This document shows, piece after piece, positions 10,501-19,105 of a stretch of 57,964 nucleotides of DNA. The translations under genes were made by a program, and so were the position numbers. Source of the stretch: Pseudomonadales bacterium (GTDB taxonomy: Bacteria; Pseudomonadota; Gammaproteobacteria; Pseudomonadales; Natronospirillaceae); NCBI GenBank assembly GCA_022968985.1, contig JALJPK010000001.1, positions 1 through 57,964 of the forward strand. The letters run 5' to 3'. The notes beneath the pieces were generated by a model. That model saw only the letters and a list, made by a program, of their open reading frames with translations, was not told where the DNA came from and searched no databases. Position 1 is the first letter of the stretch, and every line of letters starts with the position of its first letter.

Positions 10501-10887
10501 GTATCATCAGTGACGAATATGACAGCTATGTTTTTTAAAGCCATCGACTTTAATCAAAACTTAAGTTCGTGGGTTGTTTCTTCTGTTACAACAATGGGTG
10601 GGGCGCAAGAGGACGGTATGTTCGAAGGTGCCGAAAGTTTTGATCAAGACTTAAGTTTATGGGACATCTCTAATGTGACTCACATGGGTAAAATGTTTAA
10701 AGATGTCACACTTTCAAGACAAAATTATGATGCCTTATTAATATCGTGGAGTAGTCAAATGCCTCAACAAAACGTAGAATTTGATGGAGGTAATAGTAAG
10801 TATACACCAAACTCATTTGCACAAACGGCACGTACTAATTTGGTGGGTACTTGGGGTTGGACGATTACTGATGGCGGAGCAGGGTAA
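7513..10887 (+). CDS. Large lipoprotein, eight DUF5011 Ig-like domains + PKD-like + DUF285 repeats
   Basis: 1124 residues from the ATG at 7513. An in-frame TTG at 7495 exists, but the ATG is chosen because AAGGATAAAAATATGAAACA is the same as at the paralogue start and the lipoprotein signal begins there (lipobox LSAC). Eight Ig-like domains of the TDNYDSDLQ type follow, the seventh with a few extra residues at its start (LTLDPEGEAEV). Next come a PKD-like domain (NVDWGDGQTDSNV), an entry unit, eleven 25-residue DUF285 units and the YTPNSFAQTAR cap. The Ig domains are closer to those of the first, edge-cut gene than to the middle gene. Probably an exported, lipid-anchored surface protein; binding partner unknown. 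Confidence 0.9.
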   Translation: MKQIFTTGLLISSMFYLSACGGKDDESPNDTTPPVVTLNGLAEITLEVHSSYTEQGSGVSDNIDSDLQIVITSDLDVAVVGNYTVIYQATDKSSNVTNITRTVNVVDTQKPELTLNGEAEISLEVHNDFNDKGAMVSDNYDLDLQAVITSDLDIDVLGTYTVNYQGTDSSENTTNIIRTVNVIDTQIPELTLNGESVVTLELHSDYTEEGAAVTDNYDSDIQADIGSDLDISVVGSYSVTYQAVDSSSNTSELITRTVNVVDSILPVITLNGEIEVSVEVYSPYIELGAVVTDNYDLDLQVVTVRDMDVNALGIYTVTYQANDSSLNAAIEVVRTVNVVDTQNPEITLIGGAEFTFEVHGDYFEFGATVSDNYDSDLDVVITSDLNVDEIGSYIITYQTSDNSSNTASITRTINIVDTQIPVLTLNGESDITLEVFDMYTEQGAVVSDNNDLDLQAVITSDLEMDILGNYTITYQFTDAAGNIAQSITRTVNVVDTTDPVLILTLDPEGEAEVTLFDDEVYQELGAVVTDNYDNNLTIQISDNINNQITGSYTVTYQVSDTSGNQTSLTRTVNVVADLPPQLTLNGQTYVSLHKGDIYTELNATAIDDKDGELIVDIVGSVNMQEVGIYQLIYSVTDSNNHTVTVKRWVSVLSTEFITTWKTDNIGVSEDNQIRLEVNSDFAYDYNVDWGDGQTDSNVTAQITHSYAQAGVYTVEITGTYPQSYFAESSSLDSDSRKILSVEQWGNINWLSMFQAFYYAELMEVNASDKPDLSSVTNMNRMFQKASRVNQDINHWDVSSVTDMSEMFSNASGFNQALNNWDVSSVTNMDSMFANASNFNQDLSNWDVSKVTSMNNMFYEAGRFDQNINSWDVSKVEDMSGMFRSASIFNNLLKNWDVSSVKNMQQMFSYANKFNQDISNWDVSKVTDMSEMFVFVKNFDQDLSDWDVSKVTNMFEMFRYASKFNSDISDWNVVSVKNMGSMFYRALDFNQNINGWDVSSVTNMTAMFFKAIDFNQNLSSWVVSSVTTMGGAQEDGMFEGAESFDQDLSLWDISNVTHMGKMFKDVTLSRQNYDALLISWSSQMPQQNVEFDGGNSKYTPNSFAQTARTNLVGTWGWTITDGGAG

Positions 10888-10943
10888 TTAAAATCTTGTT
10901 AGCTTTAATTGAATTTAAAAAATTCTAAAATAAAATTAAAAAG

Positions 10944-10980
10944 AAAACCTCTAAATAAAATTTGTTTAGAGGTTTTTTTT
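10944..10980 (+). terminator. Rho-independent terminator
   Basis: A perfect 12-bp stem (10944-10955 with 10965-10976) plus a T run, the third copy of the terminator type that ends this gene family. Confidence 0.9.
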
Positions 10981-11037
10981 GCTTGAAAAATTTACAATAG
11001 ACACCTGAATAAAATTCAGAAATTTTAAATGATTAAC

Positions 11038-11095
11038 AATCCACAATCCACAATCCACAATCCACAATCCACAAGCCTAAGTCTAAGTCTAAGTT
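11038..11095. repeat. Heptanucleotide (AATCCAC)x5 followed by hexanucleotide TAAGTC copies
   Basis: Five perfect AATCCAC units (11038-11072) are followed after five bases by two TAAGTC units and one TAAGTT (11078-11095). They lie downstream of the third surface-protein terminator, the position equivalent to the AAATCT array after the first gene. Confidence 0.93.
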
Positions 11096-11107
11096 TGTTT
11101 TCTCTAG

Positions 11108-11125
11108 TGGTGCAAAAACGCACCA
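11108..11125. other. Inverted repeat, hairpin TGGTGC-6-GCACCA
   Basis: Perfect 6-base arms with a six-base A-rich loop lie about 85 bases upstream of the unknown gene at 11208. There is no T run, so this is more likely an operator or RNA hairpin than a terminator. Function not determined. Confidence 0.4.
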
Positions 11126-11207
11126 GTCAATCACATAATCGATAATATCCGTAAACCTCACTTTGACGTATATTCATTAACTGAATTAATTAGTTTGAAT
11201 TTTTATT

Positions 11208-12227
11208 ATGAATGTTAAACATAAATTTATCCCTGAGTTGTTAGCCGGTGAGTCTCGTATTAAAAATGCACCATCTGTGTTACTTGATAATGGTCAGTTG
11301 TGTATTCCACAACATTTTTTGACTTTTAAACACAGCAAAGAGTCTGTTGAAAACTTAGTATTAGATATTGAATATGATGATCGGTTTATTGTATTTGTGG
11401 GTGAACATCAAAAACAAGTGTATTTACAAATTGGAATCGTGGGGGTGGATAATTATCGAAGTGATAAAAATTCTAAAAAAATAGTATACGGTCGAAAATG
11501 GGGTGTGGAGTCTGAATTACCTACCTCGGAAATTATTCAAACTGTGTTTTTAGCTTTGAAAAAAGCACGAGAACACGAAGTGCGTGAATTATTTCGTTTG
11601 CATGATGTTGGCAATATCAGAGCATTCTCAACCCCTTTTAATAACCATCAGGATTTACCGTTAATTGTACAAAATGCTGAATTAATTGGTTATGACGATG
11701 AATTGTTGTCTGACAGCCAAATGATCCAGAAAATAAAACAATCATTACAGTTAATTAGTTACGACGAAATGTTATTAGATTGTATTCGGTTTGAAAACTT
11801 AGGTGCTCAGTGGTTAGTACAGTTGCAAGTTTTTCCAAACTTAACAACATCGTTGCCTGAGTTAATAACAAAACAAGGTCGGGTTCTTATTAGTTTTATT
11901 CTAAATAAATTATGTAAGAATGAGTTTTATCATCAGTTAATGAGCAGCTTAATAAGTTTAAGTGATTGTCATGTTGATGAAAATTTCACCTATAAAAATA
12001 TCACACGGTTTAGTCGGAATATAGATATTGAAAAATTGAGCAAACTTTCAAAAAGCGTACGTAAATTAAATAAAAATGAACATCAAGAATTTACAAAAAC
12101 GTTTGTAAATAGTAATTATCAAGTGGATCAAAGTCGTGTTCCAAAATTAACTAACAGTAAGTTGTCAGTGAAAATTCGGGAAAGTTTAGTGAGTTTTGAT
12201 GTGCTAGGTGGGATATTGCCAATTTGA
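11208..12227 (+). CDS. Hypothetical protein, 339 residues
   Basis: I do not recognise a family. The protein has no signal peptide or membrane segment and looks soluble and mixed alpha/beta, with a Lys/Asn-rich helical C-terminal third. It stands alone: surface-protein genes lie upstream on the same strand but behind a terminator, and the next operon converges from the other side. No clear Shine-Dalgarno sequence precedes the ATG. Length, a single clean frame and codon use like its neighbours support a real gene. The product might serve the neighbouring surface proteins, but nothing in its sequence shows that. Confidence 0.7.
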   Translation: MNVKHKFIPELLAGESRIKNAPSVLLDNGQLCIPQHFLTFKHSKESVENLVLDIEYDDRFIVFVGEHQKQVYLQIGIVGVDNYRSDKNSKKIVYGRKWGVESELPTSEIIQTVFLALKKAREHEVRELFRLHDVGNIRAFSTPFNNHQDLPLIVQNAELIGYDDELLSDSQMIQKIKQSLQLISYDEMLLDCIRFENLGAQWLVQLQVFPNLTTSLPELITKQGRVLISFILNKLCKNEFYHQLMSSLISLSDCHVDENFTYKNITRFSRNIDIEKLSKLSKSVRKLNKNEHQEFTKTFVNSNYQVDQSRVPKLTNSKLSVKIRESLVSFDVLGGILPI

Positions 12228-12287
12228 TTAGTTGACGACGCGCGATCTCCAACAAAAAGATATTGAAGATGACGGGGTCAACTATCA

Positions 12288-12593
12288 TTATTCTTTATTT
12301 TTTTCTATCCAATAAAAATAAGCGGGTAACGCACAAGACAAACCAATGGTTAAATTAAGGATAATAAATACATAAGGTTTTGGTTGTCCGTCTTTTGTTT
12401 TATTAAACATGTAGACCCAAAATACAAAAGAGGTAATTAATAAGTCGATACTGAATCCACCAGCGGCGCCATTAGCAAATAAAGAACTCATAAATAATGG
12501 AATATTTAATCCTTCAAGTTGTATGAACTGAAAAAAGAAAATATAAGGAATAATAGTGCCTATAATTGCACCTGCTAAATATACATTTTTCAT
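12288..12593 (-). CDS. DUF2834 family small membrane protein
   Basis: 101 residues with three or four hydrophobic segments (about 5-25, 45-62 and 74-95). The pattern matches the DUF2834 family of small inner-membrane proteins of unknown function, including a conserved stretch around GGFSIDLLITSFVFWVYM. The start codon overlaps the stop of the TfoX-N gene by four bases (ATGA), so translation is probably coupled. It is last in the minus-strand run that starts with the Lon-like protease. Confidence 0.72.
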   Translation of the reverse strand: MKNVYLAGAIIGTIIPYIFFFQFIQLEGLNIPLFMSSLFANGAAGGFSIDLLITSFVFWVYMFNKTKDGQPKPYVFIILNLTIGLSCALPAYFYWIEKNKE

Positions 12594-12967
12594 TTCTTTT
12601 TTACCTTTGGTTTTGGTTTTGGTTTAGGTTTTTTAGGTGGTTTAGGAGGTAACGATAAAACAAAATCGGAACAACGATCTATCCAATAATGTAAATCTGC
12701 ATCTTGTTCTATACCCTGTGCACTAACATAAATCATGCCTTTCATAGAACGGCCAGTGAAATCCATTTCTGATACATGTTTTTTAGCTAAGGCTTCTTCG
12801 TAAAATTCTGGGCCTACACGACCCATCAATTGATCTTTAACAATACCACAACACATATGACGGTTTAACATGTAGCAATAACCGCCAAACATTTTTTTAA
12901 TATCGAGCTCAGGGCGATGAATCAAATAGTCTGTAATTCTTTGAGCTAAGTGTTCATCATATGCCAT
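12590..12967 (-). CDS. TfoX N-terminal domain protein
   Basis: 125 residues. The first hundred or so match the TfoX/Sxy N-terminal domain: an alpha/beta fold opening with HLAQRITDYL, then KKMFGGYCYM and GRSMKGMIYV. There is no TfoX C-terminal domain, so this is one of the short stand-alone versions and not the full-length competence regulator. The last 20 residues are a Pro-Lys repeat (PKPKPKPK) encoded by a hexanucleotide repeat, probably disordered and basic. It lies 28 bases downstream of acs and overlaps the DUF2834 gene. Function unknown; a role in DNA uptake cannot be inferred from this domain alone. Confidence 0.78.
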   Translation of the reverse strand: MAYDEHLAQRITDYLIHRPELDIKKMFGGYCYMLNRHMCCGIVKDQLMGRVGPEFYEEALAKKHVSEMDFTGRSMKGMIYVSAQGIEQDADLHYWIDRCSDFVLSLPPKPPKKPKPKPKPKVKKK

Positions 12968-12995
12968 GAGTTAATTCCAATAAAAAGTTAAACGT

Positions 12996-14951
12996 TTATG
13001 ATCGATTTAATCGGCCATTAATCAACTCATCCACAACGGATGGATCTGCTAACGTAGATGTGTCACCTAATTGAGAAAAATCATCGTCTGCAATTTTTCT
13101 TAAAATGCGTCGCATAATTTTTCCTGAGCGTGTTTTTGGTAGTCCCGTTGTCCATTGCACAAAATCTGCTGATGCGATGGGGCCAATTTCTTTACGTAAC
13201 CATTGTTTAACGTCAGTGGTTAACTGTGCTGTTATTTTTGTGCCTGCCATTGCGGATACGTATACATAAATGCCTTGGCCTTTAATAGGGTGTTGGAATC
13301 CAACGACGGCCGCTTCTGCAATACTCGGGTGTGCCACTAATGCGCTTTCAATATCAGCGGGGCCTAAGGGGTGTCCTGATACAGTTAATACGTCATCAAC
13401 CCGGCCTGTTCTCCAAAAATAACCATCGGCGTCGCGTTTTGCACCATCACCTGTAAAGTATTTGTTTTCATAAGTACTGAAATAGGTTTCAATAAATCGT
13501 TGGTGATTACCATATAAAGAGCGCATTTGACCCGGCCACGAGTTTGCGATAACTAAATTACCTTGTGCTTCGCCTTCTAACACAAGGCCATCACTGTCCA
13601 TTATTTGTGGAACCACACCAAACATTGGAAAGGTTGCACTGCCTGGTTTTAAATTAGTTGCCCCAGGTAATGGTGTTATTAATACACCACCTGTTTCTGT
13701 TTGCCACCACGTATCAACAATCGGACATTTGGATTGACCAAATTCATTGTAATACCAATGCCATGCTTCTGGGTTAATGGGTTCACCAACCGAACCTAAT
13801 AATCGCAGGCTAGAACGTTTTGATGAACTGATTGCTGCATCGCCTTTTGCCATTAATAAACGAATAGCAGTAGGCGCGGTGTATAAAATATTAACTTGAT
13901 GTTTATCTACAATTTCACCCATACGACCAATACTTGGGTAATTAGGCACACCTTCAAACATAAGGGTTGTTGCACCATTTGCTAAGGGTCCATATAGAAT
14001 ATAAGAATGTCCTGTAATCCAACCAACATCTGCCGCGCACCAATAAATTTCAGCTTGTTTCCCATCTATCTTTTTATAATCAAAGATTTTCTCGTGGGTG
14101 AAACTTGCAAACGTGATGTAACCCCCCGTGGTATGTAATACACCTTTTGGGGTTCCGGTTGAACCAGAGGTATATAAAATAAATAACGGATCTTCTGCAT
14201 TCATTTCCACAGGATTAAAAGTAGTGGCTTGTTTTTCAACTAGCTCACGATAATCAATATCTTTAGTTTGCAGCGGTAGGTTTGCTTTTGTGTTTGCCAC
14301 GCTAATTACGTGTCTTACAATTTCACAGCCGGGTTTTTCTAACGCCGCGTCGACATTGCTTTTTAAATCAATAACTTTACCACCGCGCCTACCTTGGTCG
14401 GCTGTAATAACAATGTCGCTTTGGCAATCTACAATACGCCCCGCTAATGCTTCGGGTGAAAATCCACCAAATACAACGGAGTGAATGGCACCTATACGAG
14501 TACAGGCAAGCATGGCGTAAGCGGCTTCAACAATCATTGGCATATAGATGGTGACACGATCGCCTTTTTTAACACCCAGTTGGGTTAAACCATTACTTAA
14601 TTTACAGACTTCGTCGTGTAAGGTTTGATAGGATATTTTTTTATCGTTTTTTGGGTCGTCGCCCTCCCAAATAATAGCCGTTTGCTCGGCATTGTTTTTT
14701 AAATGTCGATCAATGCAGTTATACGATACATTTAATGTTCCGTCATAAAACCATTTTATATGGCAGTCTTCTTTTTTGAAACTGACGTCTTTTACCTTGG
14801 TAAATGCTTTAATCCAATCAATACGCCCTGCTTGTTCTTTCCAAAAATCGTCATTATTTTGAATAGAATAATCGTATTGTTCTAAATACTGATCCTTAGT
14901 GGTTAAAGTATTTTGTTTGGCTTTCTCTAATATATCGTAGACTGACTTCAT
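12996..14951 (-). CDS. acs: Acetyl-coenzyme A synthetase
   Basis: 651 residues, the usual length for AMP-forming acetyl-CoA synthetase, which converts acetate, ATP and CoA to acetyl-CoA, AMP and pyrophosphate in the cytoplasm. The ATP-binding P-loop [11 protein letters not shown] is at 260-270, the acetate-pocket motif [10 protein letters not shown] lies mid-protein, and the hinge motif [15 protein letters not shown] is present. The C-terminal [11 protein letters not shown] holds Lys611, equivalent to the acetylation-regulated lysine of the E. coli enzyme. It starts six bases after the end of the Lon-like protease gene, an unusual partner, so both are probably on one transcript. Confidence 0.97.
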   Translation of the reverse strand: MKSVYDILEKAKQNTLTTKDQYLEQYDYSIQNNDDFWKEQAGRIDWIKAFTKVKDVSFKKEDCHIKWFYDGTLNVSYNCIDRHLKNNAEQTAIIWEGDDPKNDKKISYQTLHDEVCKLSNGLTQLGVKKGDRVTIYMPMIVEAAYAMLACTRIGAIHSVVFGGFSPEALAGRIVDCQSDIVITADQGRRGGKVIDLKSNVDAALEKPGCEIVRHVISVANTKANLPLQTKDIDYRELVEKQATTFNPVEMNAEDPLFILYTSGSTGTPKGVLHTTGGYITFASFTHEKIFDYKKIDGKQAEIYWCAADVGWITGHSYILYGPLANGATTLMFEGVPNYPSIGRMGEIVDKHQVNILYTAPTAIRLLMAKGDAAISSSKRSSLRLLGSVGEPINPEAWHWYYNEFGQSKCPIVDTWWQTETGGVLITPLPGATNLKPGSATFPMFGVVPQIMDSDGLVLEGEAQGNLVIANSWPGQMRSLYGNHQRFIETYFSTYENKYFTGDGAKRDADGYFWRTGRVDDVLTVSGHPLGPADIESALVAHPSIAEAAVVGFQHPIKGQGIYVYVSAMAGTKITAQLTTDVKQWLRKEIGPIASADFVQWTTGLPKTRSGKIMRRILRKIADDDFSQLGDTSTLADPSVVDELINGRLNRS

Positions 14952-14957
14952 AATTCT

Positions 14958-17315
14958 CTAGCCCTTTTTCCCTTTATTAAATACTAAGTCGCTGAGATGT
15001 TTGAGTGAACTCGAAACTTTTTCGTAAATATTGTCTTCGCTTTCATTTAATAATAATTGTAATGCTTGTTCGACATGCACAATTGAATGAATGTGGAATA
15101 AGCCATCTTCACAAGCTTGAATTACTTCGTCGCTTAACATTAAGTGTTTTTCATTGTCTTTAGGGATGATTACCGCTTGGCCATTCAATTTACGTGATTT
15201 ACACACATTAAAATAACCTTCAATTTTAGCATTGATGCCACCCACGGCTTGTACTTGGCCGTATTGATTCATTGAACCTGTAATAGCAAAACGTTGTTGT
15301 AATGGCATTTGTGCAATGGCCGAAATTAATGCACAGCTTTCAGCAACGGTAGCGCTGTCACCATCGACATAACCATAAGATTGTTCCATGGCTAAATTCG
15401 CGGATAATGCTAGTGGATAATTACGTCCGTATTTTTGACCTAAATAACCAGATAAAATCAAGACACCCTTAGAGTGAATGGCTTGGCCTAATTCAGCTTC
15501 GCGTTCAATATCAACCACACCTTGGCTACCAGCATAAACCGTTGCAGTAATTCTAGCGGGTGAGCCAAATTGTGATTCACCTAATTCCATAACGGTTAAA
15601 CCGTTTACACAGCCAATTCGTTCGCCTTCGATATCAATTAAAATTGTGCCTTCTTGAATTTCTTGTAACAACTGTTCAGAAATTCGACCAATACGATGAT
15701 CTGCCGCTTGTAGTGCTAAGCGAATATGTGTGTCTTCTATAAATTCAGAGTCTTGTGAGTTACGAATAAACTCTGCCTCAGAAAGCACTTTAATCACGTT
15801 AATGATTTGCCCACTGAATTTAGATTGATGCTCAGCTTCACGCAGTGAAAACTCAATCAATAATTCCATAGCTTTAAGAGTAATTGGTTTGTATTCTTTT
15901 TCCTCTGCATATTGTTTGATGCGTAAAATAAAGTTAATAACACTGGTATCGGTTTTATCAATAGTGGAATCGAAATCTACTAATACTCGAAAAAGTTCGG
16001 TGAATTCAGAGTCTAAATCTAATAATTGGTAATATAACTGTCTTGTACCAATTAATATTATTTTGATGTTAAGAGGAAGGCTTTGTGGATTTAACGAAAC
16101 AGCCTGATAAGAACCTACGTTTTCAAATGGCGATGTCATTTTTAATAAATTGGTTTTTAATGCTAATTTTAATGAGTCCCAAGCAAAAGGTTCTTGTAAT
16201 AATTTTTCAGCATCTAAAATTAAATATCCACCATTTGCACGGTGAAAAGCCCCTGGACGCAGTAACTGGTAATTAGTAAATGGAATACCCTGTTGTGTAT
16301 TGTATTCAATACGACCAAATAAATTTTGGTAAGTGGGTAACATTTCATAAATAACAGGAACCCCATCATTTGGATTATGTTGCACTAATAAATTGGGCAT
16401 TAAGTTTGATTTTAATTCAGCTCGGCGTTCATGTTCGCTGCTTGATTCCGAGTCCTCAGAAAACATATCTATGATGATTTTAGGTAACGCATTTTTTAGT
16501 TCACGTACGTATTTTAAAATTGGAATTTGATCTTGGTAATCACGCTCAAGTTGTTTAATTAAAGGTTTCAGTGCAACTGAGATTGTTTCGTTATTTAAAC
16601 TACGTAATTGCTCAGACGATTCACGTTTCCAAGTAGGTAACTCTAACAGCTGTTCATTTAAATACGCTTCAAGTTCGGTGATGCGTAATTGAAATTCACC
16701 ACGAAGCTCTTCATCAAGTTGTGCAAATGTAGTGTCATCTAATGCCACCCCTTCAACAACAGGTAATAATAAAATTGCGCCGTTATCGGATACAACAGCC
16801 ACATCATACTGACTGGCTTTTTTATCTACTTCAGAAATTGCAATGTCGTATTTTTGATTAAAAGCTTGATCAATTGCGGTACGTTTACGCTGATAAGTTG
16901 GGTTTTCAAATGCTGCAGGAAAGGTGTCTTGTAATTCTTCAATAAATTCAGTGATCGATTTTTGCAGTTTTTGGCCCATACCCGCTGGAATATCAAGGTA
17001 ATACGGTTCACGAGAATCTTCAAAATGATTCACATAACAAATATCAGAAACGGCTTTGGTGCTTTTAACTTTTTGTTTAACGTAACTAGACGCTAATGAC
17101 TGTCTACCAGTACCAGGGTCACCCATAACAAATAAGTTATAACCCGGTGCATTCATACTAATGCCAAATTCTAGGGCTTCTTTCGCGCGCGGTTGACCTA
17201 AAAAGTCGGAATGACCGTCTAATTCGCTTGAGTTTTTAATGTTTAGATGATCTAAAGAAATGTGCGCTTTTAACTCTTTGGGCGCTAGGGTTTTAGCTGG
17301 TTGATGAGCTGACAT
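14958..17315 (-). CDS. Lon-like ATP-dependent protease (AAA_32 / Lon C-terminal, S16 family)
   Basis: 785 residues. It lacks the classical Lon N-terminal substrate domain and matches the Lon-like family with an AAA_32 region and a Lon protease domain. The Walker A position reads GDPGTGRQS (65-73), with Arg where most P-loops have Lys. The proteolytic Ser-Lys dyad is Ser654 (GDSATVAE) and Lys697 (INAKIEGYF), 43 residues apart as in E. coli Lon. The central part includes RANGGYLILDAEKLL, typical of this family. Expected role: cytoplasmic ATP-dependent protein degradation. It is first in the minus-strand operon with acs, which it nearly touches. Confidence 0.9.
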   Translation of the reverse strand: MSAHQPAKTLAPKELKAHISLDHLNIKNSSELDGHSDFLGQPRAKEALEFGISMNAPGYNLFVMGDPGTGRQSLASSYVKQKVKSTKAVSDICYVNHFEDSREPYYLDIPAGMGQKLQKSITEFIEELQDTFPAAFENPTYQRKRTAIDQAFNQKYDIAISEVDKKASQYDVAVVSDNGAILLLPVVEGVALDDTTFAQLDEELRGEFQLRITELEAYLNEQLLELPTWKRESSEQLRSLNNETISVALKPLIKQLERDYQDQIPILKYVRELKNALPKIIIDMFSEDSESSSEHERRAELKSNLMPNLLVQHNPNDGVPVIYEMLPTYQNLFGRIEYNTQQGIPFTNYQLLRPGAFHRANGGYLILDAEKLLQEPFAWDSLKLALKTNLLKMTSPFENVGSYQAVSLNPQSLPLNIKIILIGTRQLYYQLLDLDSEFTELFRVLVDFDSTIDKTDTSVINFILRIKQYAEEKEYKPITLKAMELLIEFSLREAEHQSKFSGQIINVIKVLSEAEFIRNSQDSEFIEDTHIRLALQAADHRIGRISEQLLQEIQEGTILIDIEGERIGCVNGLTVMELGESQFGSPARITATVYAGSQGVVDIEREAELGQAIHSKGVLILSGYLGQKYGRNYPLALSANLAMEQSYGYVDGDSATVAESCALISAIAQMPLQQRFAITGSMNQYGQVQAVGGINAKIEGYFNVCKSRKLNGQAVIIPKDNEKHLMLSDEVIQACEDGLFHIHSIVHVEQALQLLLNESEDNIYEKVSSSLKHLSDLVFNKGKKG

Positions 17316-17721
17316 AAATTATCCCATAAAAAAGTGTATTTTTGCATCTTACATGTCTAGTCGATGCTTGAAAAGGGATGAAGTGCAACTTATTGATGAA
17401 AATGCTGGAAAGGCACAAATGTGCTGGTTTTGTAGGTTGTTAGTGGTGTTATTATAGGTGTAGTTATTGGGTTAGTTAACGTTTAGGTTAGCTGGTTTTT
17501 ATTAAGCTGATTTTTGGCCGGTTATTAATTAGGTTAGTGGCTTTTATTAATTTATGTTGGTGATTTACATAACCTGTCCGAATAGTTATGTTTCTTAGAT
17601 ATTTCAGTCAGTACTGAGTGTTAGATTTAACATGACAAAAACTTTAATTAAACTAGTTAAATTGTTAGTTATGCTATAAATGAATAGAGGATTATTAATA
17701 CAAGGGAGGCATTACAGGGGC
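17316..17721. other. Intergenic region between divergent genes
   Basis: About 400 bases between the Lon-like protease gene (minus) and the LOG-like gene (plus). It must hold both promoters. It is AT-rich with several loosely related GGTTAG words (about 17470-17560) but no perfect repeat, hairpin terminator or RNA gene that I can support. GGGAGG at 17704-17709 is the ribosome site of the rightward gene. Confidence 0.5.
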
Positions 17722-18204
17722 ATGAATAAAAAACTAAGCATTTGTTTATTAGGTTTTGCAAAACACTGTGATAAGCACAATCAAAAATTGGCTGAATCAT
17801 TAGGTAAAAGAATTGCAAAACTGGACTTAAAGCTTTTAGTTGGCAGTTCGATAGGCACTTTTGCATATGCGTTAAAAAGTTGTAAGCAGCATAATGGATA
17901 TACTACAGCAATATTGCAGGAGCAGCATATACCTAGTAAACCTGAATTAATTGATTTTTGTGAATATTGTAAAAATGCTCAAGATAAACATCAACTAATA
18001 GCAAAAAAAGCAGATTTGGCAGTGGTAATAGGTGGGGCAATTGGCACCCAGCACTTAATAGAGCATTTGTTAAAGCAAAATAAACCTGTATTTGTGATAA
18101 CACATACTTCTGGTATCTGTGATTTTAATGACCCGCGCTTAACGTATTTAGATAACATAGATGAGTTTTATAATGTATTAGACGAGTTTATTAAGTTTGG
18201 ATAA
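17722..18204 (+). CDS. LOG/TIGR00725-like Rossmann-fold nucleotide-binding protein
   Basis: 160 residues from the ATG at 17722. An in-frame ATG at 17680 would add 14 residues unlike the family, whereas 17722 follows GGGAGG and opens directly with the first beta strand LSICLLGFAKH. The SLOG fold is indicated by LLVGSSIGTFAYAL and by GGAIGTQHLIEHLLKQNKPV, the counterpart of the nucleotide-binding GGxxGT loop. The PGGxGTxxE motif of true cytokinin-type LOG phosphoribohydrolases is not complete, so enzymatic activity is uncertain. It has its own upstream region and no co-directional partner within 400 bases. Confidence 0.7.
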   Translation: MNKKLSICLLGFAKHCDKHNQKLAESLGKRIAKLDLKLLVGSSIGTFAYALKSCKQHNGYTTAILQEQHIPSKPELIDFCEYCKNAQDKHQLIAKKADLAVVIGGAIGTQHLIEHLLKQNKPVFVITHTSGICDFNDPRLTYLDNIDEFYNVLDEFIKFG

Positions 18205-18619
18205 ATTTAAAATCCATAACAAATAAAAGTTTAGTTATGTTGAAAATGTAATGCTGTAATTACTGAAGCTATAATAGTTTGAATACAAATAATTTTTCGT
18301 TATCATTTAATTAATCATTATTAGGTGTAATATTTATGTTGGCCTAGCATTCGAAACCAACCATAATACTTACTAACTAAAGCGTACATTTTAAAATCTA
18401 CTGTTTAAACAATATACGATGCAGCTGAAATTCAAATCAAAGAACGTTAAACTAGTGACTAAAAATATTAATTAGTGTCGTGAAAGTGATCATTTAGGTT
18501 TTACTACTGAGCTTAAGTTTAATAACAATATGTAAAATATTTATTATCTGATATCGATTCTGCTTATATTTTGTACATGGCTAATAAGACATCGTAGGTG
18601 ATTTAGGAATTAAAAAATT
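18205..18619. other. Intergenic region, no gene seen
   Basis: 415 AT-rich bases. I found no open frame with a ribosome site, no perfect repeat and no terminator hairpin. The only signal is TTAGGAA at 18603-18609, the likely ribosome site of the next gene. Confidence 0.5.
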
Positions 18620-19051
18620 ATGAAAATTAATGAAATAGAAAAACCACCCAAACAAGCGCTTGAAGGCTTGTTGGGAGTTGAGCATAAAGACAAAAAAAAA
18701 TGGTTAGATAAATTTTTAAAGAATACTGCAAAAGTAATTAATGCAGATAAAAAAACATATCGATCTTATGGTCATTTTTGGTGGTTATTAAAGTCATTAT
18801 TAATCAAACACGGATACCAAGAGTTTGGTGGATTTGAACAGGATGAATTTAGAAATGCACTCTCAAATGATGATGAAAGCTTAGACGCGGTTGCTTGTTG
18901 GTTATATCAATATGAGAAAGTTGAGAGTGCAATGACTTATTCTAGTGAACATGAGGTCAGTTTAATAGGTGGTAAAACCTGTGCTTATACTTTAGTAGAC
19001 GAAGATGTTGAACGATTAATTGTTGTTGAAATGAATCAAAACAAAAAATAA
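18620..19051 (+). CDS. Hypothetical protein, 143 residues
   Basis: No family recognised. A soluble, charged protein without signal peptide or membrane segment; the middle has an aromatic cluster (YGHFWWLLKSLL) and the end is rich in acidic residues. TAGGA lies 11 bases before the ATG. The acetyltransferase gene follows on the same strand within 60 bases, so they may be co-transcribed. Function unknown. Confidence 0.62.
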   Translation: MKINEIEKPPKQALEGLLGVEHKDKKKWLDKFLKNTAKVINADKKTYRSYGHFWWLLKSLLIKHGYQEFGGFEQDEFRNALSNDDESLDAVACWLYQYEKVESAMTYSSEHEVSLIGGKTCAYTLVDEDVERLIVVEMNQNKK

Positions 19052-19105
19052 TTTTTGAAATTTCCTATTAGTGTTATTAAACTTCGTGAAATAAAAGTTC
19101 GTATA

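Noticed and set aside
12229..12284. TAGTTGAC...GTCAACTA inverted repeat between converging genes as terminator or IS end
   Set aside because: Arms are only eight bases with a 40-base loop, no T run and no transposase or target duplication nearby.
12590..12967. Competence regulator TfoX/Sxy
   Set aside because: Only the N-terminal domain is present; the C-terminal TfoX domain is missing, so the full regulator name is not justified.
18336..18362. tRNA T-loop-like word (TTCGAAACC) in the gap before 18620
   Set aside because: The flanking bases do not form a T stem and no anticodon or acceptor arms can be drawn.
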